The notes beneath the pieces are model-generated. The model was not told where the DNA came from. It did no database searches and worked only from the letters and a program-made list of their open reading frames with translations. Of a stretch of 64,000 bases of DNA, positions 18,928-29,988 are shown piece after piece. The stretch's first letter is position 1; each line of letters starts with the position of its first letter. The translations under genes were made by a program, and so were the position numbers. Source of the DNA: Chengkuizengella sp. SCS-71B (lineage in GTDB: Bacteria; Bacillota; Bacilli; Paenibacillales; KCTC-33759); NCBI RefSeq assembly GCF_040100845.1, contig NZ_JAZHSH010000001.1:372001-436000 (forward strand), read 5' to 3'.

Positions 18928-19233
18928 ATGGAAAGGCAAAAATATTACGTTTCAGTGCAGGCAGGCACCATACTAGAAGAACAAACGGCGGCTTCCTATG
19001 AGTTTGAAATATATGCATCAGCTAAAGAACTTACAGAGCTTGAAGAACTATTTAATTTTAGAGAAGATGCAGAACACACTACTTTTATAAGGTCCTTTAT
19101 ACCAGCGATGGCATATCATAATGATCAGGAAAATGATGACTATGATGGAGTGTTAGCTGGTATTTATAAAAAAGTTCATGAATTAGGAACAGAGGAAACT
19201 AAAAGGCAGATTGAAAGAATGAGGATTCTATGA
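18928..19233 (+). CDS. Conserved small cytosolic protein upstream of a DUF421 gene
   Basis: A 101-residue acidic protein without membrane segments or signal peptide. The sequence is mixed alpha/beta with TTFIRSFIPAMAYHNDQEND in the middle. It overlaps the DUF421 gene by ATGA, so the two are translationally coupled and may work together. A similar pairing of a small soluble protein with a DUF421 membrane protein occurs in Bacillus, as far as I recall. The function is unknown. Confidence 0.7.
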   Translation: MERQKYYVSVQAGTILEEQTAASYEFEIYASAKELTELEELFNFREDAEHTTFIRSFIPAMAYHNDQENDDYDGVLAGIYKKVHELGTEETKRQIERMRIL

Positions 19234-19922
19234 ATTTTGTAGATATTAGTGTGGAGTTATTTATTGGATTTATACTCCTTTTTTTGATGACAAAAATTTT
19301 AGGAAAAACCTCAATTAATCAAGTCACCCCATTTGAATTCATATCTGCCTTAGTGTTGGGTGAACTTGTTGGTAATGCAATATATGATGAGGATATTGGT
19401 TTTGGATACATTTTATTTGCTGTTTTTGTTTGGGGTTTATTAATGTACATAGCTGAAATGTTAGAAATAAAATTTTTAAAACTTCGTGGTTTTTTAGAGG
19501 GAAACCCTTCCATCGTGATCTATAATGGAATAATCGATCGAAATGAACTAAGAAAAAATAAAATGAGCATCAATCAATTACAAACTCTATTGCGACAAAA
19601 AGATACTTTTTCAGTACATGAAGTAGAATTTGCTTTGTTAGAAGCAAATGGTACACTTTCAGTTCTTAAGAAATCATTATATTCAACTACTACACAACAA
19701 GATTTAGACATGCATCCACGCCCAACATTCCTATCCGTTACTTTTATCATTGATGGGGAAGTGTTGTTAGATAATTTAACAGCAAGTGGCTTTGATGAAG
19801 CTTGGTTGCAAAATGAATTAGTGAAATTAAATATCAAAAGAGTTGAGGATATTTTTTATGCAGAATGGCATCAGGAGGAAGGTCTTTACGTAATACCTAT
19901 GAAGCAATCCACTGCGAGATGA
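19230..19922 (+). CDS. DUF421 (YetF/YcaP-type) membrane protein
   Basis: A 230-residue protein with three N-terminal transmembrane segments (about residues 5-80), including VTPFEFISALVLGELVGNA and KFLKLRGFLEGNPSIVIYNG, the signature stretches of the DUF421 family. A cytoplasmic domain follows with the family pattern DTFSVHEVEFALLEANGTL. Members occur in many Bacillales and some act in spore membranes. The exact activity is unknown. It starts in an ATGA overlap with the small gene before it. Confidence 0.85.
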   Translation: MNFVDISVELFIGFILLFLMTKILGKTSINQVTPFEFISALVLGELVGNAIYDEDIGFGYILFAVFVWGLLMYIAEMLEIKFLKLRGFLEGNPSIVIYNGIIDRNELRKNKMSINQLQTLLRQKDTFSVHEVEFALLEANGTLSVLKKSLYSTTTQQDLDMHPRPTFLSVTFIIDGEVLLDNLTASGFDEAWLQNELVKLNIKRVEDIFYAEWHQEEGLYVIPMKQSTAR

Positions 19923-20430
19923 ACATCTCTTCCTCAATTCCCCCGATAAAGTAAGTCACTATTACTTCAAGGAAACTCGTACGATTTCAGCTACATAAGA
20001 TACTGAACAGGGTATGCGTTTTGAAAGTTGTTCATCACTTGAAATACAAAGCATTGGCAGTACTCATGTGAACGACTTTTGCGGTGTGAGCAAGTGGATG
20101 GAATATGGGTACTCCCATTGTGTACATCTCTTTATCTTCCCAGTATAGAAAGTCACAAATACTTCAATAAAAAACTAGCAAGTTGTTCCTCACATGAAAT
20201 ACAAAGCAATGGTAGTACTCATGTGAGCGACTTTTGCGGGGTGGGCAAGTGGAGTGAATATGAGTACCCCCCATTGTGTACATCTCTTCACCTTCCCAGT
20301 ATAAAAAGCCACAAATACTTCATTGAAAAACTAGCAAGTTGTTCCTCACATGAAATACAAAGCAATGGTAGTACTCATGTGAGCGACTTTTGCGGGGTGG
20401 GCAAGTGGAGTGAATATGAGTACTACCATT
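19921..20430. repeat. Tandem 156-bp repeats with internal palindromes
   Basis: This fills most of a 557-base stretch without a convincing gene. Two nearly identical 156-bp units (20120-20275 and 20276-20430) follow a diverged and longer third copy (19921-20119, with about 40 extra bases). Each unit contains CTCACATGA facing TCATGTGAG. The last copy also has the perfect 15-base inverted pair AATGGTAGTACTCAT and ATGAGTACTACCATT around a G-rich segment (TTTTGCGGGGTGGGCAAG). Because 156 is a multiple of three, a plus-strand frame stays open through it, but it has no ribosome-binding site and looks like a by-product. It may be a palindromic intergenic repeat that amplified in tandem. Confidence 0.8.
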
Positions 20431-20479
20431 GAGTTCATTGTCAATTGTGTTCATTTTAAATTGGTTTCATCTCTTTCTT

Positions 20480-21853
20480 TTAGTGGCTTACGCCTCCATC
20501 ACTTTTCGACTTTTTCTCCTCAAAAATATCAATCTCCTTCCATTTCCCAAAAAAGTAATATAAAGTGGCTAACAAACAGCTCACTACAAAACTTAATCCA
20601 ATCCCAATACTAATCCCTATCTCTCCCCAAATAGAGGAAAATAACAAAGCAAGCGGATATCGTAAAACCCAAAATGAAATAATGTTTAAAATCAATACTT
20701 GCATCATAGCTCCAGACGAACGTGCAATGCCATTTAATACAAAATTGATTCCGATAAAAGGATAAAAGAATGCAATTGTTTTTAAATAAGTAGTACCAAA
20801 AGCGACTGTTTCTGGATTATCCACAAACATTCGAACAAGAAACTCAGCCCCTAGAAAAACGAACAAGCTGATCATTAATGTTAAAGAAACTATAAGGTAA
20901 GCTCCTTTTTTTGCTATTTCACTTACTCGATCCCAGCGATCTGCTCCAATATTTTGTCCAGCCATGCTATTTACAACAGAGCCCAATGTAAACGCAGGTA
21001 GTAAAATAATATTTTCGATTCTTTGAGCAGCACCAAATCCAGCAATCACATCTTTTCCGAATGAGTTGACAACACTGATCACAACAACTAATCCGCTTGA
21101 AATCGCAATCATCTGAAGTCCACCAGGAATACCTAATTTCAGTACAGTTTTTATTTCTTTTTTTTCTGGAAACTTAGGTATAGTAAAAGGAACATTAGCT
21201 CTGTAAATGGAGTACCATAGTCCGTATAAAAAGGCGATTGCTTGAGAGATCACAGTAGCATAAGCTGCCCCATCCATCCCTAATCCAAACCCTGAAATAA
21301 ATAGTGGATCAAGAAAAGTATTCAATATAACCGCTAAAAAAATAAATCGAATAGGTGTTTTGCTGTCTCCTAAGGCTCTTAAGATGGTACCTATAAAATT
21401 ATAGCCAAACAAAAATATAATTCCTAAAAAATTGATTTGTAGATAAGATTTAGCCAAAGGTAAAATCTCCTCTGGTGTTCCTAACCATTTAAGTAATATA
21501 TTTGAACAAAAAAATCCAATAATACCGAATAAAATAGACAAAATACCTAAAATGACAACAAATGCATTAAGCGACTGCTTTAAACCTTCTTCGTCATTTT
21601 TACCTTTTTGCTGAGACAAAATAGTTAAGGTTGAGCTATTGATTCCAATCATAAATGAAAGGATGGAAAAAAAGATGGGTGCAGAGATAGCGAGTGCACC
21701 AAGAGCTTCTGAACCAAGTAAATTCCCCACCCAAAGGCTGTCAATTAATTGATAAGATGATTGTAAAATGTTCCCCAACAATACAGGCGTGGCAAATAAA
21801 ATCATTTTCTTTTGTATGCTTCCATTTGTAAAGTCGAACTTTTGTTGACTCAT
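20480..21853 (-). CDS. MATE-family multidrug/cation efflux transporter
   Basis: A 457-residue polytopic membrane protein with about 12 transmembrane segments and the two-fold symmetry of MATE transporters. The start FATPVLLGNILQSSYQLIDS, GNLLGSEALGALAIS and the second-half motif GFGAAQRIENI support the family. It would export drugs or metabolites in exchange for Na+ or H+. GGAG lies 6 bases before the ATG on the minus strand. It stands alone, with the tandem repeat block just downstream. Confidence 0.9.
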   Translation of the reverse strand: MSQQKFDFTNGSIQKKMILFATPVLLGNILQSSYQLIDSLWVGNLLGSEALGALAISAPIFFSILSFMIGINSSTLTILSQQKGKNDEEGLKQSLNAFVVILGILSILFGIIGFFCSNILLKWLGTPEEILPLAKSYLQINFLGIIFLFGYNFIGTILRALGDSKTPIRFIFLAVILNTFLDPLFISGFGLGMDGAAYATVISQAIAFLYGLWYSIYRANVPFTIPKFPEKKEIKTVLKLGIPGGLQMIAISSGLVVVISVVNSFGKDVIAGFGAAQRIENIILLPAFTLGSVVNSMAGQNIGADRWDRVSEIAKKGAYLIVSLTLMISLFVFLGAEFLVRMFVDNPETVAFGTTYLKTIAFFYPFIGINFVLNGIARSSGAMMQVLILNIISFWVLRYPLALLFSSIWGEIGISIGIGLSFVVSCLLATLYYFFGKWKEIDIFEEKKSKSDGGVSH

Positions 21854-21944
21854 TTATTTCTCCAATCCATACATTTTTTTTAGAGTTATGACACAACCTA
21901 TCCATATACTATAACAAAATCTTATGAAGAATGGAGTAATGGTT

Positions 21945-22883
21945 ATGAAAAGAATTAGCTCTATTTTATTAGCGATAGTACTGTTTTTTGGTGTGATGAG
22001 CATTAGCTCTGCTCAAATATTAAATCCAGAAATAATGGTGAATCCACCTGAAAATCAAGATCGCGGAGAAAAAGCAAAAGAAATTAAGCCTGAAAAGAAA
22101 GAAGAAGTAAAACCTGAGGAAGAAGTAAAAGAAGAGAAGAAAGATCAAAAAGGTAAAGGAAATGTAAAACCTGAGGAAAAGAAGAAAGATCAAAAAGGTA
22201 AAGGAAATGTAAAACCTGAGGAAGAGAAGAAAGACAAAAAGGGTAAGGGAAATGTAAAACCTGAAGAAGAGAAGAAAGACAAAAAAGGTAAGGGAAATGT
22301 AAAACCTGAAGAAATGAAGAAAGAAAAAAAGGGCAAAGGAAACATAAAGCCTGAAGAAAATGTTAAAGAAGAACAGAACATAAAACCTGAGGAAAATGTT
22401 AAAGAAGAAAAGAAGGGCAAATCAGATATAAAGCCCGAGGAAGAAAAGAAGAAATTTAAGAAAGACATGAAACAAAGTGAAATGAACATGGAAAAAAGCA
22501 CACCTTCCATGATGAATGAACATAAAGAGGTTCTTTTAAAGCTCAATGATTTAAGAAGAAAAAGCCATGAATTACACATGCAAATCAATGAAAAAAAAGC
22601 CGAAATCATTGATTTATGTATAAATGGTGATCATGAAAAAAATGCTATAAAAAAAGCCAAAAAACATTGGAAAAAAGCAAAGGATACACATGATAAGGTA
22701 CTTGAGATTCATCAGGAATTAATGGATGTCAAAAAAGAATTAATTAAAGCAAATCAAGATCATGACATGGAGAAAGTAAAAGAACTTTTGGATCATACAG
22801 TAGCTTTAATGACAGAGTTTAATGAAAAATTAGCTGAAAAAATTACACATTTAGATAAGATGATTGAAGCATTACAATCTTAA
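21945..22883 (+). CDS. Secreted lysine/glutamate-rich repeat protein
   Basis: A 312-residue exported protein. A signal peptide covers about residues 1-23 (cleavage after SSA). A low-complexity block follows with five copies of a 15-residue unit around KGKGNVKPEEEKKDK. The C-terminal 130 residues are predicted helical and highly charged (HKEVLLKLNDLRRKSHELHM onward). The ATG at 21945 is chosen because GGAG ends 8 bases upstream. Two earlier in-frame ATGs lack that spacing. The repeat is also repetitive at DNA level (45-bp period), so copy number is likely to vary between strains. I do not recognise a family. A role at the cell wall is plausible but unproven. Confidence 0.75.
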   Translation: MKRISSILLAIVLFFGVMSISSAQILNPEIMVNPPENQDRGEKAKEIKPEKKEEVKPEEEVKEEKKDQKGKGNVKPEEKKKDQKGKGNVKPEEEKKDKKGKGNVKPEEEKKDKKGKGNVKPEEMKKEKKGKGNIKPEENVKEEQNIKPEENVKEEKKGKSDIKPEEEKKKFKKDMKQSEMNMEKSTPSMMNEHKEVLLKLNDLRRKSHELHMQINEKKAEIIDLCINGDHEKNAIKKAKKHWKKAKDTHDKVLEIHQELMDVKKELIKANQDHDMEKVKELLDHTVALMTEFNEKLAEKITHLDKMIEALQS

Positions 22884-22888
22884 TAATG

Positions 22889-22929
22889 AAAAAGAGGGAG
22901 AGATTTTATTATGATCTGCCTCTTTTTTT
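22889..22929 (+). terminator. Rho-independent terminator after the K/E-repeat gene
   Basis: AAAAAGAGG and CCTCTTTTT pair around an inner AGAT/ATCT stem, followed by a run of T's. Confidence 0.8.
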
Positions 22930-23041
22930 GTTCTCTAAAAAAGTGTCTTCAAAACTGATACATCAACTTCTGTATTATTTTCGTGTATAATAAGGTGAAT
23001 ATTTTTATACATATTAAGTTCACTTTATAAAGGAGATTTTA

Positions 23042-23869
23042 ATGAATACATCATTTCGGTGGCCGAACAACATGGTGTTCGTTAATAATACTAACAATGT
23101 CTTACAACAAAATGTTCTATATCCCTTTGCCTTTGATGAAGTATATTGTAGAAAAGTAGGATTAGGACAAACTCCTATGATACATGTGTGGAGGCATCAG
23201 AAAGGTTTTGTATTAGGGATGCGTGATTGGAAACTTCCTAATGCAAAAGAGGGCGTTTTATGGCTGCAAAAACAAGGTTATGATGTGATGGTTCGACATT
23301 CTGGAGGGGCTGCTGTTCCTTTGGATAAAGGGGTTATTAATATCTCCATTATTTTACCAAAGCTAACCGGTGAAATAAACATACATCATGATTTTGAAAT
23401 TATGTATCAATATATAAAAAATACACTTAGCGGTTTTCCCCAGGAAATAAATAAAGGCGAGGTTGTTGGCTCTTATTGTCCTGGAGATTATGATTTAAGT
23501 ATTCATGGATTCAAGTTTTGTGGAATTGCACAAAGAAGACAAACAAAATCATTTATTGTCCATGCATTTGTTGTTGTTGAAGGTAGTGGGTCTCAACGTG
23601 CTTCTCTTGTCCGTGATTTTTATAAAATAGCAGCGACTGGTAAAAGTAATGAATTTATAGAGCATCCTCAAGTGCAACCAAACAGCACTGCTAGTTTATC
23701 TGAATTGACGAATTTAAACTCTGTTGAAGGTTTTGTAAATCAAATGAAGCAGTATATATCCACAGAGTCCAACATATTTGAGCAAAGTTTTGAATCGAAC
23801 TCTGTCGAAATGGATAATGATGAGATCCTAGTTATGATGGAAAGGATCAAATCAAGGTATAAACAATAA
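23042..23869 (+). CDS. lipL: Octanoyl-[GcvH]:protein N-octanoyltransferase
   Basis: A 275-residue protein of the LipB/LplA/BirA fold. It moves octanoate from the glycine cleavage H protein to the E2 subunits of 2-oxo acid dehydrogenases, the last transfer step of lipoate assembly in Bacillus. The catalytic Cys is in GSYCPGDYDLS (Cys146), followed by the GFKFCGIAQRR lysine region and the VRHSGGAAV substrate loop, all close to B. subtilis LipL. AAAGGAG precedes the ATG, and a strong TATAAT at 22986 may be the -10 of its promoter. It lies about 1.1 kb from pdhC, whose product is a substrate. Confidence 0.9.
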   Translation: MNTSFRWPNNMVFVNNTNNVLQQNVLYPFAFDEVYCRKVGLGQTPMIHVWRHQKGFVLGMRDWKLPNAKEGVLWLQKQGYDVMVRHSGGAAVPLDKGVINISIILPKLTGEINIHHDFEIMYQYIKNTLSGFPQEINKGEVVGSYCPGDYDLSIHGFKFCGIAQRRQTKSFIVHAFVVVEGSGSQRASLVRDFYKIAATGKSNEFIEHPQVQPNSTASLSELTNLNSVEGFVNQMKQYISTESNIFEQSFESNSVEMDNDEILVMMERIKSRYKQ

Positions 23870-23889
23870 GCCTAACTCTAAAAATCACA

Positions 23890-24621
23890 TCAACCTTTCA
23901 AAAAGTACTTCAGTATCTCCTCAAGCTCATTTTGCCAAAAACCCCACAAATGCTCCCCGTCTTTTTCCACATACTTTAACTTCGTTTTTTTCTCCAATAA
24001 AATTCCTTTCGTTATTCGATTGGCTTGGAGGAAATCAAAAGTGTCTCTTTCTGTTTTTACCACATCCTCTTGCAAACCAATAATCATATAAAGCTCTAAC
24101 CAAGATAAATCATCTTCTAACTCTATACGAGCTTGTGTACGGTCTAAAAATGCGCCAGATAAAGAAATTACTTTTTGAAATAGATCGGGATGATCTAAAG
24201 CAAGATGTAAGGATACCGTTCCTCCCAAAGAATCACCTGCAATGATTCGTTCACTCTTATGATTTCTCACAGGATACTTTCCCTCTATAAAAGGAAGGAG
24301 TTCATGTATGAAAAACTCCTTATAAATCTCAAAACGTTCTCCTTCTGGAGCGTATTCAGACGTTCTTTTAGATAATTTCACATCTACTCCTACGATAATG
24401 ACAGGCTCTAAATCCTCCTCTAAAATAAGTCGAGTTGCATGTGTAGCAATTCTTCCAAAATTAAAAAACTGTTCGCCATCTTGGCAATATATCACAGGAT
24501 ATGAAGATAACTCATTATATCCTGGAGGTAGATAAACTCGTAGACTTCTTACATCATCTAATATTGTAGATTGGATCTGTTCTTTGTTTATTGTTCTTTT
24601 GTAATATCGTACATCGCTCAT
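23890..24621 (-). CDS. Alpha/beta-hydrolase esterase (enterochelin esterase-like family)
   Basis: A 243-residue alpha/beta hydrolase. The nucleophile elbow is AGDSLGGTVSLH, and a His in EKDGEHLWGFWQ near the C-terminus completes the triad. The order YPVIYCQDGEQFF then IIVGVDV matches the family that includes IroE, Fes and Bacillus YjcH-type esterases. It has no signal peptide, so it acts inside the cell. No siderophore genes are nearby, and the substrate may be any ester. GGAAGG precedes the ATG at 24621 by 9 bases. An ATG at 24627 and a TTG at 24630 are alternative starts. Confidence 0.82.
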   Translation of the reverse strand: MSDVRYYKRTINKEQIQSTILDDVRSLRVYLPPGYNELSSYPVIYCQDGEQFFNFGRIATHATRLILEEDLEPVIIVGVDVKLSKRTSEYAPEGERFEIYKEFFIHELLPFIEGKYPVRNHKSERIIAGDSLGGTVSLHLALDHPDLFQKVISLSGAFLDRTQARIELEDDLSWLELYMIIGLQEDVVKTERDTFDFLQANRITKGILLEKKTKLKYVEKDGEHLWGFWQNELEEILKYFLKG

Positions 24622-26071
<1,450 letters not shown>

Positions 26072-26074
26072 GTT

Positions 26075-27052
26075 ATGGCACAAATGACAATGATTGAAGC
26101 AATCAAAGACGCAATGAGAGTTGAATTGGAAAGAGACGAGAATGTACTGCTATTCGGTGAAGATGTGGGGCATGTCGGCGGTGTATTCCGTGCTACTGAA
26201 GGTTTGCAAAAGCAATTTGGAGAAGATCGAGTTTTTGATACCCCATTAGCAGAATCAGGTATTGGTGGATTAGCACTAGGATTAGGGGTGCAAGGCTTTC
26301 GTCCGATAGCGGAAATTCAATTTGTTGGTTTTATTTTTGAAGTCATGGATTCTATTTGCGCACAGGCATCTCGCATGCGTTACCGTTCAGGTGGAAAATA
26401 CAATAGCCCGATTACGTTTAGAACTCCATTTGGAGGGGGCGTGCACGCACCAGAACTTCATACAGATAGTTTAGAAGGTTTAATGATGCAAACACCAGGA
26501 ATCAAGGTTGTAATACCATCCAACCCATACGATGCAAAAGGTTTGTTGATTTCTGCAATTCGTGATAACGATCCTGTCTTTTTTATGGAGCATTTAAAAC
26601 TTTATCGTTCTTTCAGAGGTGAAGTTCCAGAGGGCGAATACACAGTACCAATTGGAAAAGCAAACGTTGTTCGTGAAGGCAGTGATGTGACCATTATTAC
26701 TTATGGCAATATGGTCCATACTTCATTAAAAGCAGCGGAAGAATTAGAAAAACAAGGCGTACAAGCAGAAGTGATTGATTTACGTACTTTAATGCCTTTA
26801 GATATAGAAACTATTGTTGAGTCAGTGAAGAAAACCAATCGTGCCATTGTAGTTCAAGAAGCTCAAAAAACTTCAGGTGCAGCAGCGGAAATTATGGCCC
26901 AAATAAACGAAAAAGCGATATTACACCTAGAGGCTCCAGTCATCAGAGTAGCAGCACCAGATACAGTTGTAGCATTCGGACAAATCGAAAAAGAATGGCT
27001 GCCAAATGAAAAAAGAGTGATCGCAGGTGTGAAAGAAGTAATCAATTTCTAA
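26075..27052 (+). CDS. pdhB: Pyruvate dehydrogenase E1 component, beta subunit
   Basis: A 325-residue partner of PdhA. The conserved N-terminal [19 protein letters not shown], the [15 protein letters not shown] region and the C-terminal transketolase domain ([10 protein letters not shown]-like [11 protein letters not shown]) are in the usual order. It completes the TPP-binding site at the subunit interface. Its length matches Bacillus PdhB. AGGGGAA precedes the ATG, which follows the pdhA stop by 3 bases, so expression is tightly linked. Confidence 0.95.
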   Translation: MAQMTMIEAIKDAMRVELERDENVLLFGEDVGHVGGVFRATEGLQKQFGEDRVFDTPLAESGIGGLALGLGVQGFRPIAEIQFVGFIFEVMDSICAQASRMRYRSGGKYNSPITFRTPFGGGVHAPELHTDSLEGLMMQTPGIKVVIPSNPYDAKGLLISAIRDNDPVFFMEHLKLYRSFRGEVPEGEYTVPIGKANVVREGSDVTIITYGNMVHTSLKAAEELEKQGVQAEVIDLRTLMPLDIETIVESVKKTNRAIVVQEAQKTSGAAAEIMAQINEKAILHLEAPVIRVAAPDTVVAFGQIEKEWLPNEKRVIAGVKEVINF

Positions 27053-27068
27053 AAAGGAGGTTCATAAA

Positions 27069-28385
27069 TTGGGACTTTTTCAATATAAAATGCCGGAATT
27101 AGGCGAGGGTTTACATGAAGGTGAGATCGTAAAGTGGAACGTATCTCAAGGGGATATGATTAATGAAGACGATATACTAATGGAAGTTCAGAACGATAAA
27201 GCTGTCGTTGAGGTTCCTTCACCAGTGACGGGTAAAATAGCTGAATTAAAAGTAGAAGAAGGTACGGTAGCTGTAGTAGGGGATATATTAGCAACGATTG
27301 AAGTTGAAGGGGAAGTAGAGAGTAGTGCAGATGAGCCTGCTGTTAATGCTCAAGCGGAACCAGAACAGCCTTCTAACGAAGTGGTTGTTGAGGTAACACC
27401 TGACGAAGTATCTTCTCAAGCACCTGCACCAGTAGATCATAGAGAAGTTCTTGCAACGCCAAGTGTTCGTAAACTTGCAAGAGATAAAGGTGTACAGATA
27501 GATCAAGTTCACGGTACTGGAAAAAATGGACGCATTACGAAAGAAGACGTTCTTTCCTTCTCTGCAGGAGGAGCCGCAGTACAAACAGAAGCAGCTCCAA
27601 TTGAAGTTTTAGTTGAAACGGAACAACCCAAACAAGCCGCAACGCCAGCAGCAAGTGCAGCAGCTGTACCCGCAGGAGCAGAAGAGTTAGAAGAAAGAGT
27701 TCCATTGAAGGGAATACGTAAAGTCATTGCGAATGCGATGGTGAAATCGGTATATACTGCGCCTCATGTTACGATCATGGATGAAGTAGACGTTACAAAA
27801 CTTGTCGAATATAGAGAACAAGTGAAACCGTTAATGGAGAAAAAAGGCATCAAAGTGACCTACTTGCCTTATATCGTAAAAGCATTAGTTGCTGCTTTGC
27901 GTGAATATCCAGTTTTGAATGCATCTATTGATGATGACAAACAGGAAATCGTATATAAAAAATACTTTAATATCGGAATTGCTACAGATACAGATAATGG
28001 TTTAATGGTTCCTGTAGTTAAAAATGCAAATGCGAAAAACATTTGGACTATCGCCCAAGAAATTAAAGATTTATCAACAGGTGCCCGTGAAGGTAAATTA
28101 ACTGCAAATGAGTTAAAAGGAAGCACGATGAGCATCACAAATATTGGTTCTGCTGGCGGTATGTTTTTTACACCAGTTATCAATCATCCTGAAGTTGCTA
28201 TTTTAGGAACAGGACGTATTACGGAGAAACCTGTAGTCAAAGATGGTGAGATCGCGGTCGGAAAAGTGATGGCATTGTCTTTAAGTTTTGACCACCGTAT
28301 TATTGATGGAGCAACAGCTCAATATGCAATGAATTACATTAAACAGCTGTTAGAGGACCCGCAGTTGTTAGTCATGGAGGTGTAA
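27069..28385 (+). CDS. pdhC: Dihydrolipoyllysine acetyltransferase, E2 of pyruvate dehydrogenase
   Basis: A 438-residue E2 with one lipoyl domain (residues about 1-78, lipoylated Lys44 in VQNDKAVVE) and an Ala/Pro/Glu-rich linker. A peripheral-subunit-binding domain follows near residues 127-163 ([19 protein letters not shown]), then a second Ala-rich linker, and the C-terminal acyltransferase domain with the catalytic DHRIIDGA motif. The start is a TTG with a perfect AAAGGAGG. It forms the core of the complex, accepts acetyl groups on the lipoyl arm and makes acetyl-CoA. Its lipoyl group would be supplied by the nearby LipL. Confidence 0.95.
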   Translation: MGLFQYKMPELGEGLHEGEIVKWNVSQGDMINEDDILMEVQNDKAVVEVPSPVTGKIAELKVEEGTVAVVGDILATIEVEGEVESSADEPAVNAQAEPEQPSNEVVVEVTPDEVSSQAPAPVDHREVLATPSVRKLARDKGVQIDQVHGTGKNGRITKEDVLSFSAGGAAVQTEAAPIEVLVETEQPKQAATPAASAAAVPAGAEELEERVPLKGIRKVIANAMVKSVYTAPHVTIMDEVDVTKLVEYREQVKPLMEKKGIKVTYLPYIVKALVAALREYPVLNASIDDDKQEIVYKKYFNIGIATDTDNGLMVPVVKNANAKNIWTIAQEIKDLSTGAREGKLTANELKGSTMSITNIGSAGGMFFTPVINHPEVAILGTGRITEKPVVKDGEIAVGKVMALSLSFDHRIIDGATAQYAMNYIKQLLEDPQLLVMEV

Positions 28386-28388
28386 AAC

Positions 28389-29801
28389 ATGGTAGTAGGA
28401 GATTTCGTTGAAGAAGTTGACGTTCTGGTTGTTGGCGCTGGACCAGGTGGATATGTAGCAGCCATTCGTGCTGCACAGCTTGGTAAAAAAGTAACGATTG
28501 TAGATAAAGATGCACTTGGCGGTGTATGTTTAAATCGTGGTTGTATTCCATCAAAGGCTCTAATTTCAGCAGCGGAGAAATTTGAATCACTAAGCCATGG
28601 AGCGGACATTGGAATTCAAGCGGATAATATAAGTGTTGATTATGCAAAAGTACAAGCTTGGAAAGACGGTATCGTCCAAAAACAAACGGGTGGTGTTGGT
28701 TTCCTACTTAAGGGGAACGATGTTCAAATTCTAAGTGGAGAAGTATTTTTCATTGAAGAGAATGTTGCCAGTGTAAGCAACGATGAAGAAGGAAAACGTT
28801 TAAAGTTTAACTCTTGTATTATTGCAACAGGGACTAGACCGATTGAATTAAAAACCTTCCCGTTCGGGGATCGTATTATTTCTTCAACAGAGGCTTTATC
28901 ATTACAAGAAATTCCGAAAAGTATGATTGTCATCGGTGGAGGATACATTGGAATTGAGTTAGGACAAACATATGCAAAGTTTGGAACTAAGGTTACGGTT
29001 CTAGAAGGAGCGGACACGATCTTACCAGGTTTTGAAAAAGAGATGACTCGTTTTGTTAGCAAAAATCTAAAGAAATCGAACGTTGAAGTATATAACAATG
29101 CGATGGCGAAAAGCTCAGAGGTAACTGACAATGATGTGACTGTGACCTTTGAAGTGAAGGGCGAAGAAAAACAAGTGACAGCGGAATATGTGCTTGTTAC
29201 TGTAGGCCGCCGTCCGAACACTGATCAACTAGGTCTTGAAAATATCGGAGTGAAACTGACAGATCGTGGATTAGTGGAAATCGATCATCAATGTAAAACT
29301 AGTGTACCTAACATTTATGCGATAGGTGATATCGTAGAAGGTTATGCACTAGCCCATAAAGCAAGTTATGAAGGGAAGGTTGCAGCAGAAGTCATTGCAG
29401 GTCAACCTAGTATCATTGATTATAAAGCGATTCCTGAAGTTGTATTTTCTGATCCAGAAATGGCGAGTGTTGGCTTGAAGGAAAGAGATGCGAAAGAAAA
29501 GGGAATCGACATTGTAATGAATAAATTTAATTATGGCGGTAACGGACGTGCGATGTCCAAAAACGCTACAGATGGATTTGTAAAAATTATTGCAGAAAAA
29601 GAAACAGGTATCGTGCTCGGTGGACAAATTGTAGGTCAAGAAGCCTCTAATTTAATCGCTGAACTTGGTTTAGCAGTGGAAATGGGTTCAACCTTAGAGG
29701 ACATTTCTTTAACCATCCATGCGCATCCATCGCTAGGAGAAATCGTAATGGAAGCAGCAGAAGGTGCGTTAGGTCATGGAGTTCATCAAATAAAAAAGTG
29801 A
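28389..29801 (+). CDS. pdhD: Dihydrolipoamide dehydrogenase, E3
   Basis: A 470-residue FAD flavoprotein that reoxidises the lipoyl arm and reduces NAD+. The FAD site VVGAGPGGYVAAIRAAQ, the redox disulfide in GGVCLNRGCIPSK (Cys47 and Cys52), the NAD site VIGGGYIGIELG and the C-terminal catalytic His-Glu pair (HAHPSLGEIVMEA) are all present. It is the last gene of pdhABCD, 3 bases after pdhC, and a terminator follows. In many Bacillales this E3 is shared with other 2-oxo acid dehydrogenases. Confidence 0.95.
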   Translation: MVVGDFVEEVDVLVVGAGPGGYVAAIRAAQLGKKVTIVDKDALGGVCLNRGCIPSKALISAAEKFESLSHGADIGIQADNISVDYAKVQAWKDGIVQKQTGGVGFLLKGNDVQILSGEVFFIEENVASVSNDEEGKRLKFNSCIIATGTRPIELKTFPFGDRIISSTEALSLQEIPKSMIVIGGGYIGIELGQTYAKFGTKVTVLEGADTILPGFEKEMTRFVSKNLKKSNVEVYNNAMAKSSEVTDNDVTVTFEVKGEEKQVTAEYVLVTVGRRPNTDQLGLENIGVKLTDRGLVEIDHQCKTSVPNIYAIGDIVEGYALAHKASYEGKVAAEVIAGQPSIIDYKAIPEVVFSDPEMASVGLKERDAKEKGIDIVMNKFNYGGNGRAMSKNATDGFVKIIAEKETGIVLGGQIVGQEASNLIAELGLAVEMGSTLEDISLTIHAHPSLGEIVMEAAEGALGHGVHQIKK

Positions 29802-29834
29802 ACTCGTTTAAGTAAATAGAATGATGACTAGGGA

Positions 29835-29869
29835 ACGTGCTAATGGCTAGAGTCCATTAGTGCGTTTTT
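29835..29869 (+). terminator. Rho-independent terminator of the pdh operon
   Basis: ACGTGCTAATGG and CCATTAGTGCGT form a long stem with a small central mismatch and a 7-base loop, followed by five T's. Confidence 0.85.
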
Positions 29870-29988
29870 ACTAGTGTCTGCTGATCCAATCGCTTAGACA
29901 CAGGGGATAAACTACAGCCATCTTTGGAATATTAACCATGCCAAAGGTTTTCTTTCTTGGAAAAATATAAATTTAGGAGGAACAGACA

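Noticed and set aside
20079-20432. Open plus-strand frame of 117 codons across the tandem repeats
   Set aside because: The frame stays open only because the 156-bp unit is a multiple of three. It has no ribosome-binding site, an unusual composition and no recognisable domain.
22190-22609. Long minus-strand frame opposite the K/E-repeat protein
   Set aside because: It is the Phe/Ser/Leu-rich mirror of Lys/Glu codons in the real gene, with no ribosome-binding site.
29798-29812. 15-base match between the pdhD stop region and 46259-46273
   Set aside because: Short and AT-rich, and one copy lies within coding sequence. It is probably chance.
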